Shown: positions 1-6,858 of the stretch, piece by piece | How positions within the stretch are numbered: the stretch's first letter is position 1 | How the letters are laid out: each line of letters opens with the position of its first letter | Origin: Marmoricola sp. | Lineage (GTDB): Bacteria; Actinomycetota; Actinomycetes; Propionibacteriales; Nocardioidaceae | Reading direction: 5' to 3' | DNA length: 64,000 nucleotides | Assembly (NCBI RefSeq): GCF_025965215.1 | Contig: NZ_JAOPXI010000070.1 | Span: forward strand, 1-64,000 | The notes under the pieces: model-generated | The model's database searches: none | Told to the model about the DNA's origin: nothing | What the model saw: only the letters and a program-made list of their open reading frames with translations | Program-made: the position numbers and the translations under genes

Positions 1-1103
1 ACCAGGTTGCCGAAGCTGGGGTAGATCCGCTCCAGGTAGTAGTCCCGGTCGGCCTCGGGAATCTCGCGGGGGTCCTTGGCGCAGTCGGCCTTGTTCTTCG
101 GGACCCAGATCCGGCCGTCGTTGCGCAGCGACTCGCTCATCAGCGTCAGCTTGGACTGGTGGGCTCCGGAGACCGGGATGCAGGTCGGGTGGATCTGGGT
201 GTAGCAGGGGTTGGCCATGTAGGCGCCCTTGCGGTGTGCCCGCCAGGCCGCCGTCACGTTGCAGCCCATCGCGTTGGTCGAGAGGTAGAAGACGTTGCCG
301 TAGCCGCCGCTGGCCAGCACCACGACGTCGGCCAGGTGCGTCTGGATCTCGCCGGTGACCATGTCCCGGGCGATGATCCCCCGTGCCCTGCGCTGGCCGG
401 CACCGTCGTCGACGACGATCACCTCGAGCATCTCGTGACGTGTGAACGTCTCCACCGTGCCGGCGTGCACCTGGCGCTCGAGGGCCTGGTAGGCGCCGAT
501 CAGCAGCTGCTGCCCGGTCTGTCCGCGCGCGTAGAACGTCCGGGAGACCTGGACGCCACCGAAGGAGCGGTTGTCGAGCAGGCCGCCGTACTCGCGGGCG
601 AACGGAACGCCCTGGGCGACGCACTGATCGATGATGTTGGTGCTGACCTCGGCCAGCCGGTAGACGTTCGACTCCCGGGAGCGGTAGTCCCCTCCCTTGA
701 CGGTGTCGTAGAAGAGACGGTGGACCGAGTCGCCGTCCTCCTTGTAGTTCTTGGCCGCGTTGATGCCCCCCTGGGCCGCGATCGAGTGTGCGCGACGGGG
801 GGAGTCCTGGTAGCAGAAGGACTTCACGACGTACCCGGCCTCGCCGAGCGTGGCGGCCGCCGAGGCGCCGGCGAGACCGGTGCCGACGATGATCACCGAG
901 AGCTTGCGCCGGTTGGCGGGGTTGACCAGCCGGGCCTCGAACTTGCGGGTGCTCCAGCGCTGGTCGATCGGGCCAGTGGGGGCCTTGGTGTCGCTGATCG
1001 GCGCGCCCGGGGTGTAGTAGTCGACCGCGTCGTCGGTGTCCACCTCGAGGGGGACGTCGATCGACGGGTGCGAGGTCAGCGTGGTGTCCGGCATGTCAGT
1101 CAT
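1..1103 (-). CDS. sdhA: Succinate dehydrogenase flavoprotein subunit, type-B complex (3' part outside window)
   Basis: This encodes the FAD subunit that oxidises succinate to fumarate at the cytoplasmic face of the membrane. The visible N-terminal 367 residues start MTDMPDT, carry the dinucleotide fold around residues 70-90 ([11 protein letters not shown]) and the covalent-FAD histidine in [11 protein letters not shown] (about H106). They also contain the REYGG and [20 protein letters not shown] segments seen in Corynebacterium/Bacillus-type SdhA. The gene is cut by the window edge, so it is absent from the ORF track; I read it by hand on the minus strand. It lies 24 bp downstream of the cytochrome b subunit, and sdhB is expected beyond position 1. 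Type-B membership is inferred from the single-anchor arrangement and sequence style. The start is the first ATG after the sdhC stop; a second ATG lies three codons in. Confidence 0.93.
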   Translation of the reverse strand, partial: MTDMPDTTLTSHPSIDVPLEVDTDDAVDYYTPGAPISDTKAPTGPIDQRWSTRKFEARLVNPANRRKLSVIIVGTGLAGASAAATLGEAGYVVKSFCYQDSPRRAHSIAAQGGINAAKNYKEDGDSVHRLFYDTVKGGDYRSRESNVYRLAEVSTNIIDQCVAQGVPFAREYGGLLDNRSFGGVQVSRTFYARGQTGQQLLIGAYQALERQVHAGTVETFTRHEMLEVIVVDDGAGQRRARGIIARDMVTGEIQTHLADVVVLASGGYGNVFYLSTNAMGCNVTAAWRAHRKGAYMANPCYTQIHPTCIPVSGAHQSKLTLMSESLRNDGRIWVPKNKADCAKDPREIPEADRDYYLERIYPSFGNL

Positions 1104-1127
1104 GTGCGCGTTACCTATCTGGGCCTT

Positions 1128-1841
1128 CTACTTGGTGATGACGCCGGCGAGGACGAAGATCGGCACGAGCGAGAAGCCGCCGGCGATCACGACGGCGAGT
1201 ACGAACGCGCTGCGCTTGGCCAGCGTTCGGCTGCGCTCGCTCCCGGTCAGCCCGAGGGTCTGGGTGGCGCTCCAGATGCCGTGGTGCAGGTGCGCCCCGA
1301 GCATCGCCATCGCGACCAGGTAGATCAGCGTCAGCCACCACGTGTTGAACGAGTCGACGAGCAGGTTGTACGGGTCGCCTGTTCCGCCCCCGGCGACGTT
1401 GATCTTGCCCACCGTGAACTCCAACAGGTGCCACACGATGAAGACCAGCAGCGTCACGCCGCCCCAGCGCATCAGCCTGCTCGCGAAGATCGCGCCGGTG
1501 TGCTTCTTGACCTGGTACTGGATCGTGCGCGCCCGCCGGGCGCGCCGCCACAGGGTCGCGGCGCAGTAGACGTGCACCACCAGCGAGACGATCAGCACCG
1601 CGCGGATGATCCAGAGGAGTCCGCCGTACGGCAGGTCCGGCGTGCCGAAGGTGCGAAGACCCTCGGCGTACGCGTCGTAGGCGTCGTGACCCCAGAAGGC
1701 GCGCAGGTTGCCGTACATGTGCAGGAGGACGAAGCCGATGAAGATCGTGCCGCTGGCCGCCATCAGGATCTTGAGGAAGATGGTGCTCTGCGTCGCACGG
1801 GCGCCCTTGACCAGGGTCGTACCCGAATTCTGAATTGCCAC
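1128..1841 (-). CDS. sdhC: Succinate dehydrogenase cytochrome b subunit (type B, SdhC)
   Basis: This is the membrane anchor that binds haem b and menaquinone in a type-B succinate:quinone oxidoreductase. The 237-residue product has five hydrophobic segments. Histidines lie inside or next to them (FVLLHMYGN, VVHVY, VWHLLEF, LGAHLHHGIW), as expected for bis-His haem ligation in this family. The ORF track extends to 2180, but a TANNNT box (TACGGT, read on the minus strand) sits 7 nt before the GTG at 1841, so I prefer that start (MAIQNSG); an alternative GTG at 1850 would overlap the box. It is first in the leftward sdhCA(B) operon and divergent from the Sdh1-like operon. The family call is strong; the exact start is an inference. 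Confidence 0.9.
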   Translation of the reverse strand: MAIQNSGTTLVKGARATQSTIFLKILMAASGTIFIGFVLLHMYGNLRAFWGHDAYDAYAEGLRTFGTPDLPYGGLLWIIRAVLIVSLVVHVYCAATLWRRARRARTIQYQVKKHTGAIFASRLMRWGGVTLLVFIVWHLLEFTVGKINVAGGGTGDPYNLLVDSFNTWWLTLIYLVAMAMLGAHLHHGIWSATQTLGLTGSERSRTLAKRSAFVLAVVIAGGFSLVPIFVLAGVITK

Positions 1842-1848
1842 GGAAAGC

Positions 1849-1854
1849 ACCGTA
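1849..1854 (-). promoter_or_regulatory. -10 box TACGGT of the leftward sdhC (leaderless)
   Basis: Read leftward, TACGGT is followed by 7 nt and then the GTG at 1841. The spacing matches about 15 other genes in this window and suggests transcription begins at or next to the start codon. Confidence 0.45.
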
Positions 1855-1977
1855 CCGCCAGCGCGCGGGGGTCGAATGCCGCTGCTCACGTGATCAATAC
1901 CACCCCGGCGACATCGGAGATCGCCCGCCGATTCGCCACCGCGCGCCCCCCTTCCCACCGACGGTCCGGACAGGTCA

Positions 1978-1983
1978 TAGTCT
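1978..1983 (+). promoter_or_regulatory. -10 box TAGTCT for the Sdh1-like operon
   Basis: TAGTCT is a good actinobacterial -10 match. The predicted RNA would start near 1990, leaving about 53 nt of leader before the anchor gene. A GTG-initiated 10-codon ORF begins 8 nt after the box. Confidence 0.4.
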
Positions 1984-1991
1984 GTTCCGGC

Positions 1992-2024
1992 GTGACCGGC
2001 ACCACAGGGCCCGATCACTGCTGA
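1992..2024 (+). CDS. Possible leaderless upstream mini-ORF (10 codons) in the sdh leader
   Basis: GTG ACC GGC ACC ACA GGG CCC GAT CAC TGC TGA reads MTGTTGPDHC. It begins 8 nt after the TAGTCT box and ends 19 nt before the anchor start at 2044, on which the ribosome-binding sequence GGAGG lies. The spacing is like that of the other leaderless genes here. Translation is not shown by the sequence. It may be chance, or a short leader peptide that influences the downstream operon. Confidence 0.22.
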   Translation: MTGTTGPDHC

Positions 2025-2043
2025 CGAGACCATGGAGGTGGGG

Positions 2044-2862
2044 ATGGCGTCGACCAAGGCGGCTCCTGAGGCATCAGGAGTGCACGGCCCGACCAGGGCT
2101 GCGATCGGCGTCAGGACACTGCGCGAGGACCGGTGGTGGCTCGCGCCGCTGACCACCTTCGTCGTGTTCTCGGCCTTCATCGTCTATGCGACCTGGCGTG
2201 CGTTCGCGAACTCCCACTACTACGTGGGGGACTACCTCTCGCCGTTCTACTCACCGTGCCTGACCAACAAGTGCGGTGCCGCCGCCGACTTCGGTACGCC
2301 GTTCGGCGGCTTCCCGCTCTCGGCCGCGCTGATCATCCTGATCTTCCCGCTGGGTTTCCGGATGAGCTGCTACTACTACCGCAAGGCGTACTACCGGGCG
2401 TTCTGGCTCTCGCCGCCGGCGTGTGCCGTCGCCGAGCCGCACACCACCTACACCGGTGAGACCCGGCTCCCGCTGATCCTCAACAACATCCACCGCTACT
2501 TCTGGTACGCCGCGATCGTCGTCGGCGCGATCCTGACCTACGACGCGGCGCTCTCCTTCCAGAACTTCGGTGTCGACGGACACCGCAGCGGCCACGTCGG
2601 CCTCGGATCGCTGATCATGGTCGTCAACGTCGCCTTCATCTGGCTCTACACGCTGTCGTGCCACTCGTGCCGGCACACCGTTGGCGGTCGGCTGAGGCAC
2701 TTCTCCAAGCACCCGGTCCGCTACAAGCTGTGGACCTGGGTCAGCAAGCTCAACGTCCACCACGCGAAGTTCGCCTGGTACTCGCTGTTCTCGGTCGCGT
2801 TCGCCGACCTCTACATCTACCTGCTCTCGAACGGCACGATCTCCGAAGCGAGGTTCTTCTGA
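2044..2862 (+). CDS. Sdh1-like succinate dehydrogenase membrane anchor with Cys/His motifs
   Basis: This is a 272-residue polytopic membrane protein with about five hydrophobic segments. It is encoded directly upstream of, and overlapping, a second sdhA-sdhB pair. It is unlike the haem-b SdhC at 1128 and matches the layout of the mycobacterial Sdh1 set (anchor-sdhA-sdhB, Rv0249c-Rv0247c as I recall), whose anchor has been reported to hold a membrane-embedded Rieske-type cluster. Counting from the upstream ATG at 2032 (subtract 4 for this start), cysteines occur at 76 and 81 (SPCLTNKC), 113 and 131, and there is a CHSCRH cluster at 210-215. These are candidate cluster ligands, by inference. 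I chose ATG 2044 because GGAGG (2034-2038) lies 5 nt upstream; ATG 2032 would begin inside that site. The overlap with sdhA (ATGA) implies translational coupling. Confidence 0.82.
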   Translation: MASTKAAPEASGVHGPTRAAIGVRTLREDRWWLAPLTTFVVFSAFIVYATWRAFANSHYYVGDYLSPFYSPCLTNKCGAAADFGTPFGGFPLSAALIILIFPLGFRMSCYYYRKAYYRAFWLSPPACAVAEPHTTYTGETRLPLILNNIHRYFWYAAIVVGAILTYDAALSFQNFGVDGHRSGHVGLGSLIMVVNVAFIWLYTLSCHSCRHTVGGRLRHFSKHPVRYKLWTWVSKLNVHHAKFAWYSLFSVAFADLYIYLLSNGTISEARFF

Positions 2863-4787
2863 TGAGCGTCTCGGCAAGCTCGACGACCGACGGGGACCGG
2901 CATCCGATGACCGGGAACCAGCTGGACGGCAACGCTGAGGGCGGCATGGAGCGGCACACCTACGACGTCGTGGTGATCGGTGCCGGCGGCGCCGGCCTGC
3001 GGGCGGCGATCGCCGCCCACGAGTCCGGCGCGAAAACCGCGATCGTCTGCAAGTCCCTGCTCGGCAAGGCGCACACCGTGATGGCTGAGGGCGGCATCGC
3101 CGCCTCGATGGGCAACGTCTACCCGGACGACAACTGGGAGGTGCACTTCCGCGACACCATGCGCGGCGGCAAGATGCTGAACAACTGGCGGATGGCGCAG
3201 CTGCACGCCCAGGAGGCCCCGGAGCGTGTCATGGAGCTCGAGGACTGGGGCGCACTGTTCGACCGCACCGAGGACGGGCTGATCAGCCAGCGTGACTTCG
3301 GCGGTCACAAGTACGCGCGGCTCGCCCACGTCGGTGACCGCACCGGTCTGGAGATGATCCGGACGCTGCAGCAGAGAGCGGTCGCCCTGGGCATCGACGT
3401 GTTCATGGAGTGCACCATCACCGACGTCTTCAAGGATGGTGGCAGGATCGCCGGCGCCTTCGGGTACTGGCGCGAGAGCGGCCGTTTCGTCGTCTTCGAC
3501 GCACCGAGCGTGATCCTGGCGACCGGCGGCATCGGCAAGTCGTTCAAGGTGACCTCGAACTCGTGGGAGTACACCGGTGACGGCCACGCGCTCGCGATGC
3601 GCGCCGGTGCGTCGCTGATCAACATGGAGTTCGTCCAGTTCCACCCCACCGGGATGGTCTGGCCGCCGTCGGTCAAGGGCCTGCTGGTCACCGAGTCGGT
3701 CCGCGGTGACGGCGGGATCCTGAAGAACTCCGACGGCGAGCGCTTCATGTTCGACTACATCCCGGAGTTCTTCCGCGCTGAGACCGCCGACACGGTCGAG
3801 GAGGCCGACGCCTGGTACGAGGACAAGAAGAACAACCGCCGGCCCCCTGAGCTGCTGCCGCGCGACGAGGTCGCCCGGGCGATCAACTCCGAGATCAAGG
3901 CCGGTCGCGGCACCCCGCACGGAGGCGTCTACCTCGACATCGCGTCGCGGCGTACGCCGGAGTTCATCCGCAAGCGGCTGCCCTCGATGTACCACCAGTT
4001 CAAGGAGCTGGCCGACGTCGACATCACCTCCGAACCGATGGAGATCGGCCCGACCTGTCACTACGTGATGGGCGGGGTCGAGGTCGACGCGGACACCCAG
4101 GAGAGCGCGGTGGTCGGCCTGTACGCCGTCGGCGAGTGCTCGGGCGGCATGCACGGGTCGAACCGCCTCGGCGGCAACTCGCTGGGCGACCTGCTGGTCT
4201 TCGGCAAGCGGGCCGGTGAGGCCGCGACCGCCTATGCAGCGTCGCTGGGTGCTGCCCGACCGCAGGTCGACGAGGCCGACGTCAAGGCGGCGCAGGCCAG
4301 TGCGCTCGCGCCGTTCGAGGTCGAGGGTGGCGAGAACCCGTACACGATCCAGTCCGACCTGCAGCAGTCGATGAACGACCTCGTCGGGATCATCCGGACC
4401 AGGTCCGAGCTCGAGGAGTCGCTGCGCGAGATCGAGGCCTTCAAGACGCGGGCTTCGACGATGGTCGTCGAGGGACACCGGCAGTACAACCCTGGCTGGC
4501 ACCTGGCCCTGGACCTGCGCAACATGCTGATCGTCAGCGAGTGCATCGCGAAGGCGGCACTCGCGCGCGAGGAGTCGCGGGGCGGACACACCCGTGACGA
4601 CTTCCCGGGCCCGAACGCCGAGTGGGGGACCAAGAACCTGGTCGTCAACCTCAACGCGGCCGGTACCGGCGTCGACCTGCACGAGAAGCCGCTGCCGGTG
4701 ATGCCGGACGAGCTCAAGAAGTACTTCGAGACTCCGGCTGCTGCTCCGGTCGTCGAGCCTGCCGAGACGTCTGAAGGAGACAAGTGA
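2862..4787 (+). CDS. sdhA: Succinate dehydrogenase flavoprotein subunit, Sdh1-like
   Basis: This is the FAD subunit of the second, Sdh1-like succinate dehydrogenase. The 641-residue protein has the FAD-binding VVVIGAGGAG at about residue 37 and the covalent-FAD histidine in KAHTVMAEGG (about H71). Active-site segments QFHPTGM, ESVRGDGG, HYVMGG and SNRLGGNSLGD follow. ATG 2862 overlaps the anchor stop codon. The track ORF begins earlier (2658), but only as a frame extension through the anchor gene. An internal ATG (MERHTYDV) just before the FAD domain is an alternative start. Both ends of the gene carry copies of a REP-like repeat: 2867-2893 encodes part of VSASSTTDG, and 4746-4769 encodes PVVEPAET in the opposite orientation. 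Both therefore sit in non-conserved tails. The C-terminus overlaps sdhB. Confidence 0.94.
   Translation: MSVSASSTTDGDRHPMTGNQLDGNAEGGMERHTYDVVVIGAGGAGLRAAIAAHESGAKTAIVCKSLLGKAHTVMAEGGIAASMGNVYPDDNWEVHFRDTMRGGKMLNNWRMAQLHAQEAPERVMELEDWGALFDRTEDGLISQRDFGGHKYARLAHVGDRTGLEMIRTLQQRAVALGIDVFMECTITDVFKDGGRIAGAFGYWRESGRFVVFDAPSVILATGGIGKSFKVTSNSWEYTGDGHALAMRAGASLINMEFVQFHPTGMVWPPSVKGLLVTESVRGDGGILKNSDGERFMFDYIPEFFRAETADTVEEADAWYEDKKNNRRPPELLPRDEVARAINSEIKAGRGTPHGGVYLDIASRRTPEFIRKRLPSMYHQFKELADVDITSEPMEIGPTCHYVMGGVEVDADTQESAVVGLYAVGECSGGMHGSNRLGGNSLGDLLVFGKRAGEAATAYAASLGAARPQVDEADVKAAQASALAPFEVEGGENPYTIQSDLQQSMNDLVGIIRTRSELEESLREIEAFKTRASTMVVEGHRQYNPGWHLALDLRNMLIVSECIAKAALAREESRGGHTRDDFPGPNAEWGTKNLVVNLNAAGTGVDLHEKPLPVMPDELKKYFETPAAAPVVEPAETSEGDK
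2867..2893 (+). repeat. REP-like repeat copy inside the 5' end of sdhA
   Basis: CGTCTCGGCAAGCTCGACGACCGACGG. It matches the reverse complement of the 3'-end copy at 4746-4769 in about 21 of 22 bases. It encodes a non-conserved N-terminal tail. Confidence 0.5.
4746..4769 (-). repeat. REP-like repeat copy inside the 3' end of sdhA
   Basis: On the minus strand this reads CGTCTCGGCAGGCTCGACGACC, almost identical to the copy at 2867. It encodes PVVEPAET at the extreme C-terminus, just before the sdhB ribosome-binding site. Confidence 0.5.
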
Positions 4788-5563
4788 TGGCGTACACGCT
4801 GAAGCTCAAGATCTGGCGCGGCGACAAGTCCGGTGGCGAGATCAAGGACTACCCGGTCGAGGTCTCCGAGGGTGAGGTCGTGCTGGATGCGATCCACCGC
4901 GTCCAGGGCACCCAGGCCGGCGACCTTGCGGTGCGCTGGAACTGCAAGGCCGGCAAGTGCGGGTCGTGCAGCGCCGAGATCAACGGCAAGCCGCGGCTGA
5001 TGTGCATGTGCCGGCTCTCGGACTTCGCCGAGGACGAGACGATCACGGTCACGCCGATGCGCTCGTTCCCGGTCATCCGCGACCTGGTCACCGACGTCTC
5101 GTTCAACTACGAGAAGGCCAAGGAGCTGCCGAGCTTCTCACCGCCGCCGCGCGATGGGGACAACAAGCGCCGGATGGCGCAGATCGACGTCGAGCGGGGC
5201 CAGGAGTTCCGCAAGTGCATCGAGTGCTTCCTGTGCCAGAACACCTGTCACGTCGTCCGCGACCACGAGGAGAACAAGCCGGCCTTCGCGGGTCCGCGCT
5301 TCTTCCTGCGGTACGCCGAGCTCGACATGCACCCGCTGGACACCAACGACCGGCGCAACCTCGCCCAGGAGCAGGCCGGCCTGGGGATGTGCAACATCAC
5401 CAAGTGCTGCACCGAGGTGTGTCCCGAGGGCATCAAGATCACCGACAACGCGATCATCCCGATGAAGGAACGGGTCGCCGACGTGAAGTTCGACCCGCTG
5501 GTCTGGCTCGGCGCGAAGATCGGTCTGCGCACCAAGGACAACGACGGGCGCACCGAGGTCTGA
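4787..5563 (+). CDS. sdhB: Succinate dehydrogenase iron-sulfur subunit, Sdh1-like
   Basis: This subunit passes electrons from FAD to the membrane anchor through three Fe-S clusters. The 258-residue product has the [2Fe-2S] ligands at C53, C58, C61 and C73 (CKAGKCGSC and LMCMC). The CIECFLCQNTC and CNITKCCTEVCPEG motifs carry the [4Fe-4S] and [3Fe-4S] clusters. The ATG at 4787 overlaps the sdhA stop by one base and has GGAG about 8 nt upstream; a GTG one codon earlier is possible. It is the last intact gene of the anchor-sdhA-sdhB operon. The final 109 bases are repeated 140 bp downstream in a separate remnant. Confidence 0.94.
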   Translation: MAYTLKLKIWRGDKSGGEIKDYPVEVSEGEVVLDAIHRVQGTQAGDLAVRWNCKAGKCGSCSAEINGKPRLMCMCRLSDFAEDETITVTPMRSFPVIRDLVTDVSFNYEKAKELPSFSPPPRDGDNKRRMAQIDVERGQEFRKCIECFLCQNTCHVVRDHEENKPAFAGPRFFLRYAELDMHPLDTNDRRNLAQEQAGLGMCNITKCCTEVCPEGIKITDNAIIPMKERVADVKFDPLVWLGAKIGLRTKDNDGRTEV

Positions 5564-5566
5564 TGG

Positions 5567-5703
5567 CGCCAAGATCACCGACGCTGTGTCAATTCATCCC
5601 GATGAAGGAGCGCGTGGCCGACGTGAAGTTCGACCCGCTGGTGTGGCTCGGTGCGAAGATCGGGATGCGCACCAAGGACAACGACGGCCGCGAGCAGCTC
5701 TGA
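5567..5703 (+). pseudogene. Duplicated 3' fragment of sdhB
   Basis: Bases 5595-5703 align without gaps to 5455-5563 (the true sdhB end) at an offset of exactly 140 bp; I count 96 of 109 identical. Both end in a stop codon, and both encode IPMKERVADVKFDPLVWLGAKIG. Before the last three codons, seven of eight differences are synonymous, so the copy came from an sdhB that had been under selection rather than from recent local decay. Similarity continues upstream (AAGATCACCGAC) but is broken by a roughly 4-base insertion that shifts the frame. An ATG at 5563, overlapping the sdhB stop, could still translate a 46-residue hybrid peptide. No Fe-S motif remains. Confidence 0.8.
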
Positions 5704-6717
5704 TCAGACGGCGGGGCGCAGGGGCTCGTAGATCCCGACGAGCTCGGCGACCGCGTCGGTCCAGGTGCGGCCGCTGATCGAGCCGCGGGCACGGGCGGCG
5801 AGCTCGGTACGCCGTGGGGCGTCGGCGGCAAGCTTGCTGATCGCCGCCGTGAGTGCACCGGCTCCGAACGAGGTCGGGACCAGCACGCCGTTGACACCAT
5901 CCTCGATCACCTCCTTGGCGGCACCGGTGGCGAAGGCGACGACCGGGACTCCGCTCGAGAGCGCCTTGCGCACGGCGCACAGGCTCGCGTCGCCCTTGCG
6001 CGGCTGCACCAGGATGTCGAGCGAGGCGATCGCGCGGGCGAGCTCGAGACCGGTCGCGTCCCCGACGATCTTGGCGCCGGCCTGCTTCAGGGTCGGGGTT
6101 CCCGACCCGCAGCCCAGGACAACGAGGCGGACTCCCTCGAGGGCAGCCACCTTCGCCAGCCGGCGTACGGCCTTGGAGGTCGGCGGCCCGACGTGCCCGA
6201 CGTACCCGACGACGGTCAGCGGCCCGCCCGTCTTGCCCAACCGAGCCCACTTGTCGTGCAGCTCGGTCGATCGCAGACCCGGATGGTGCTCGTCCGTGCG
6301 AACCCCGGGCTGCCAGACCTGGGCGTGGATCCCGGCCGTGCCGAGCACCCGCGCACTCGACTGGCTGCTGGCCAGGACCGTGCCGACGCGCGGGTGCAGG
6401 GGAGTCGGGTCGAGTACGACCATCGGTACGCCGGCCGGCTCGAGGGCGCGCAGGGCGGCAGCTCCCATCGCGCGCGGCGAGAGGAACTGGATCACGTCCG
6501 GCGCGAACTCGTGCGCCACGGTCCGGATCATCGTCACCGGGAACAGGGTGCGGGTCCGCTCGACCTGCGCGTTGCGGTACGTGCTGCTCCCGACCGTGGT
6601 GGTGAGGACCAGGAGCTCGTGACCTGCCGCGAGCAGGGCGTCGCAGATGTGCCGGGCGGACTCGGCAACCGGGTCGGCCGCCGGGGCGAACGTCTCGGTG
6701 ACCAGGAGGATCCTCAT
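5704..6717 (-). CDS. Glycosyltransferase family 4 (mannosyltransferase-like)
   Basis: This is a 337-residue GT-B glycosyltransferase. It has the N-terminal Rossmann start MRILLVTETFAP typical of nucleotide-sugar transferases acting on lipids or glycans at the membrane. A central VGYVGHVGPPTSKAVRRL segment opens the donor-binding domain. A C-terminal region (VQPRKGDASLCAVRKALSSGVPVVAF) corresponds to the E-x7-E donor-binding area of GT4 enzymes, although the first Glu is not obvious. The overall style resembles actinobacterial GDP-mannose-dependent enzymes such as MgtA/PimB, but the acceptor cannot be told. It is transcribed leftward and convergent with the sdhB remnant, with no gap between them. 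The start MRILLV was chosen because the track extension upstream is not family-like. Confidence 0.8.
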   Translation of the reverse strand: MRILLVTETFAPAADPVAESARHICDALLAAGHELLVLTTTVGSSTYRNAQVERTRTLFPVTMIRTVAHEFAPDVIQFLSPRAMGAAALRALEPAGVPMVVLDPTPLHPRVGTVLASSQSSARVLGTAGIHAQVWQPGVRTDEHHPGLRSTELHDKWARLGKTGGPLTVVGYVGHVGPPTSKAVRRLAKVAALEGVRLVVLGCGSGTPTLKQAGAKIVGDATGLELARAIASLDILVQPRKGDASLCAVRKALSSGVPVVAFATGAAKEVIEDGVNGVLVPTSFGAGALTAAISKLAADAPRRTELAARARGSISGRTWTDAVAELVGIYEPLRPAV

Positions 6718-6808
6718 GTGTCGATGGTGACCCTCCTGATGTCGTGCATCGTGAACGCTGGGTGAGAGTCGTGTGAACGAGGATCCGGATCTACTGAGAC
6801 ATCTCACA

Positions 6809-6823
6809 CACGCGCATCGCGTG
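6809..6823. promoter_or_regulatory. Palindrome CACGCG-CAT-CGCGTG upstream of mutA
   Basis: A perfect 6-bp inverted repeat with a 3-nt centre, located just upstream of the expected -35 region of mutA. A second perfect palindrome, CCCCGCGCGGGG, lies at 6830-6841. Either could be an operator for a propionate/methylmalonyl regulator; no regulator gene is adjacent. Confidence 0.35.
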
Positions 6824-6845
6824 GTGGGCCCCCGCGCGGGGCATT

Positions 6846-6851
6846 TATCCT
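6846..6851 (+). promoter_or_regulatory. -10 box TATCCT of mutA (leaderless)
   Basis: TATCCT is followed by 7 nt and then the mutA ATG at 6859. There is no ribosome-binding sequence in between. Confidence 0.5.
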
Positions 6852-6858
6852 GCGAAGC

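Noticed and set aside
159-2024. Long + strand ORF (621 aa) across the type-B sdh genes and similar long antisense ORFs (e.g. 2817-4682 -, 6865-8814 -, 8691-11060 -, 34516-36198 -, 36843-38363 -)
   Set aside because: They lie opposite well-recognised genes, are rich in Arg/Gly/His/Asp/Val as expected of shadow frames in GC-rich DNA, and show no domain.
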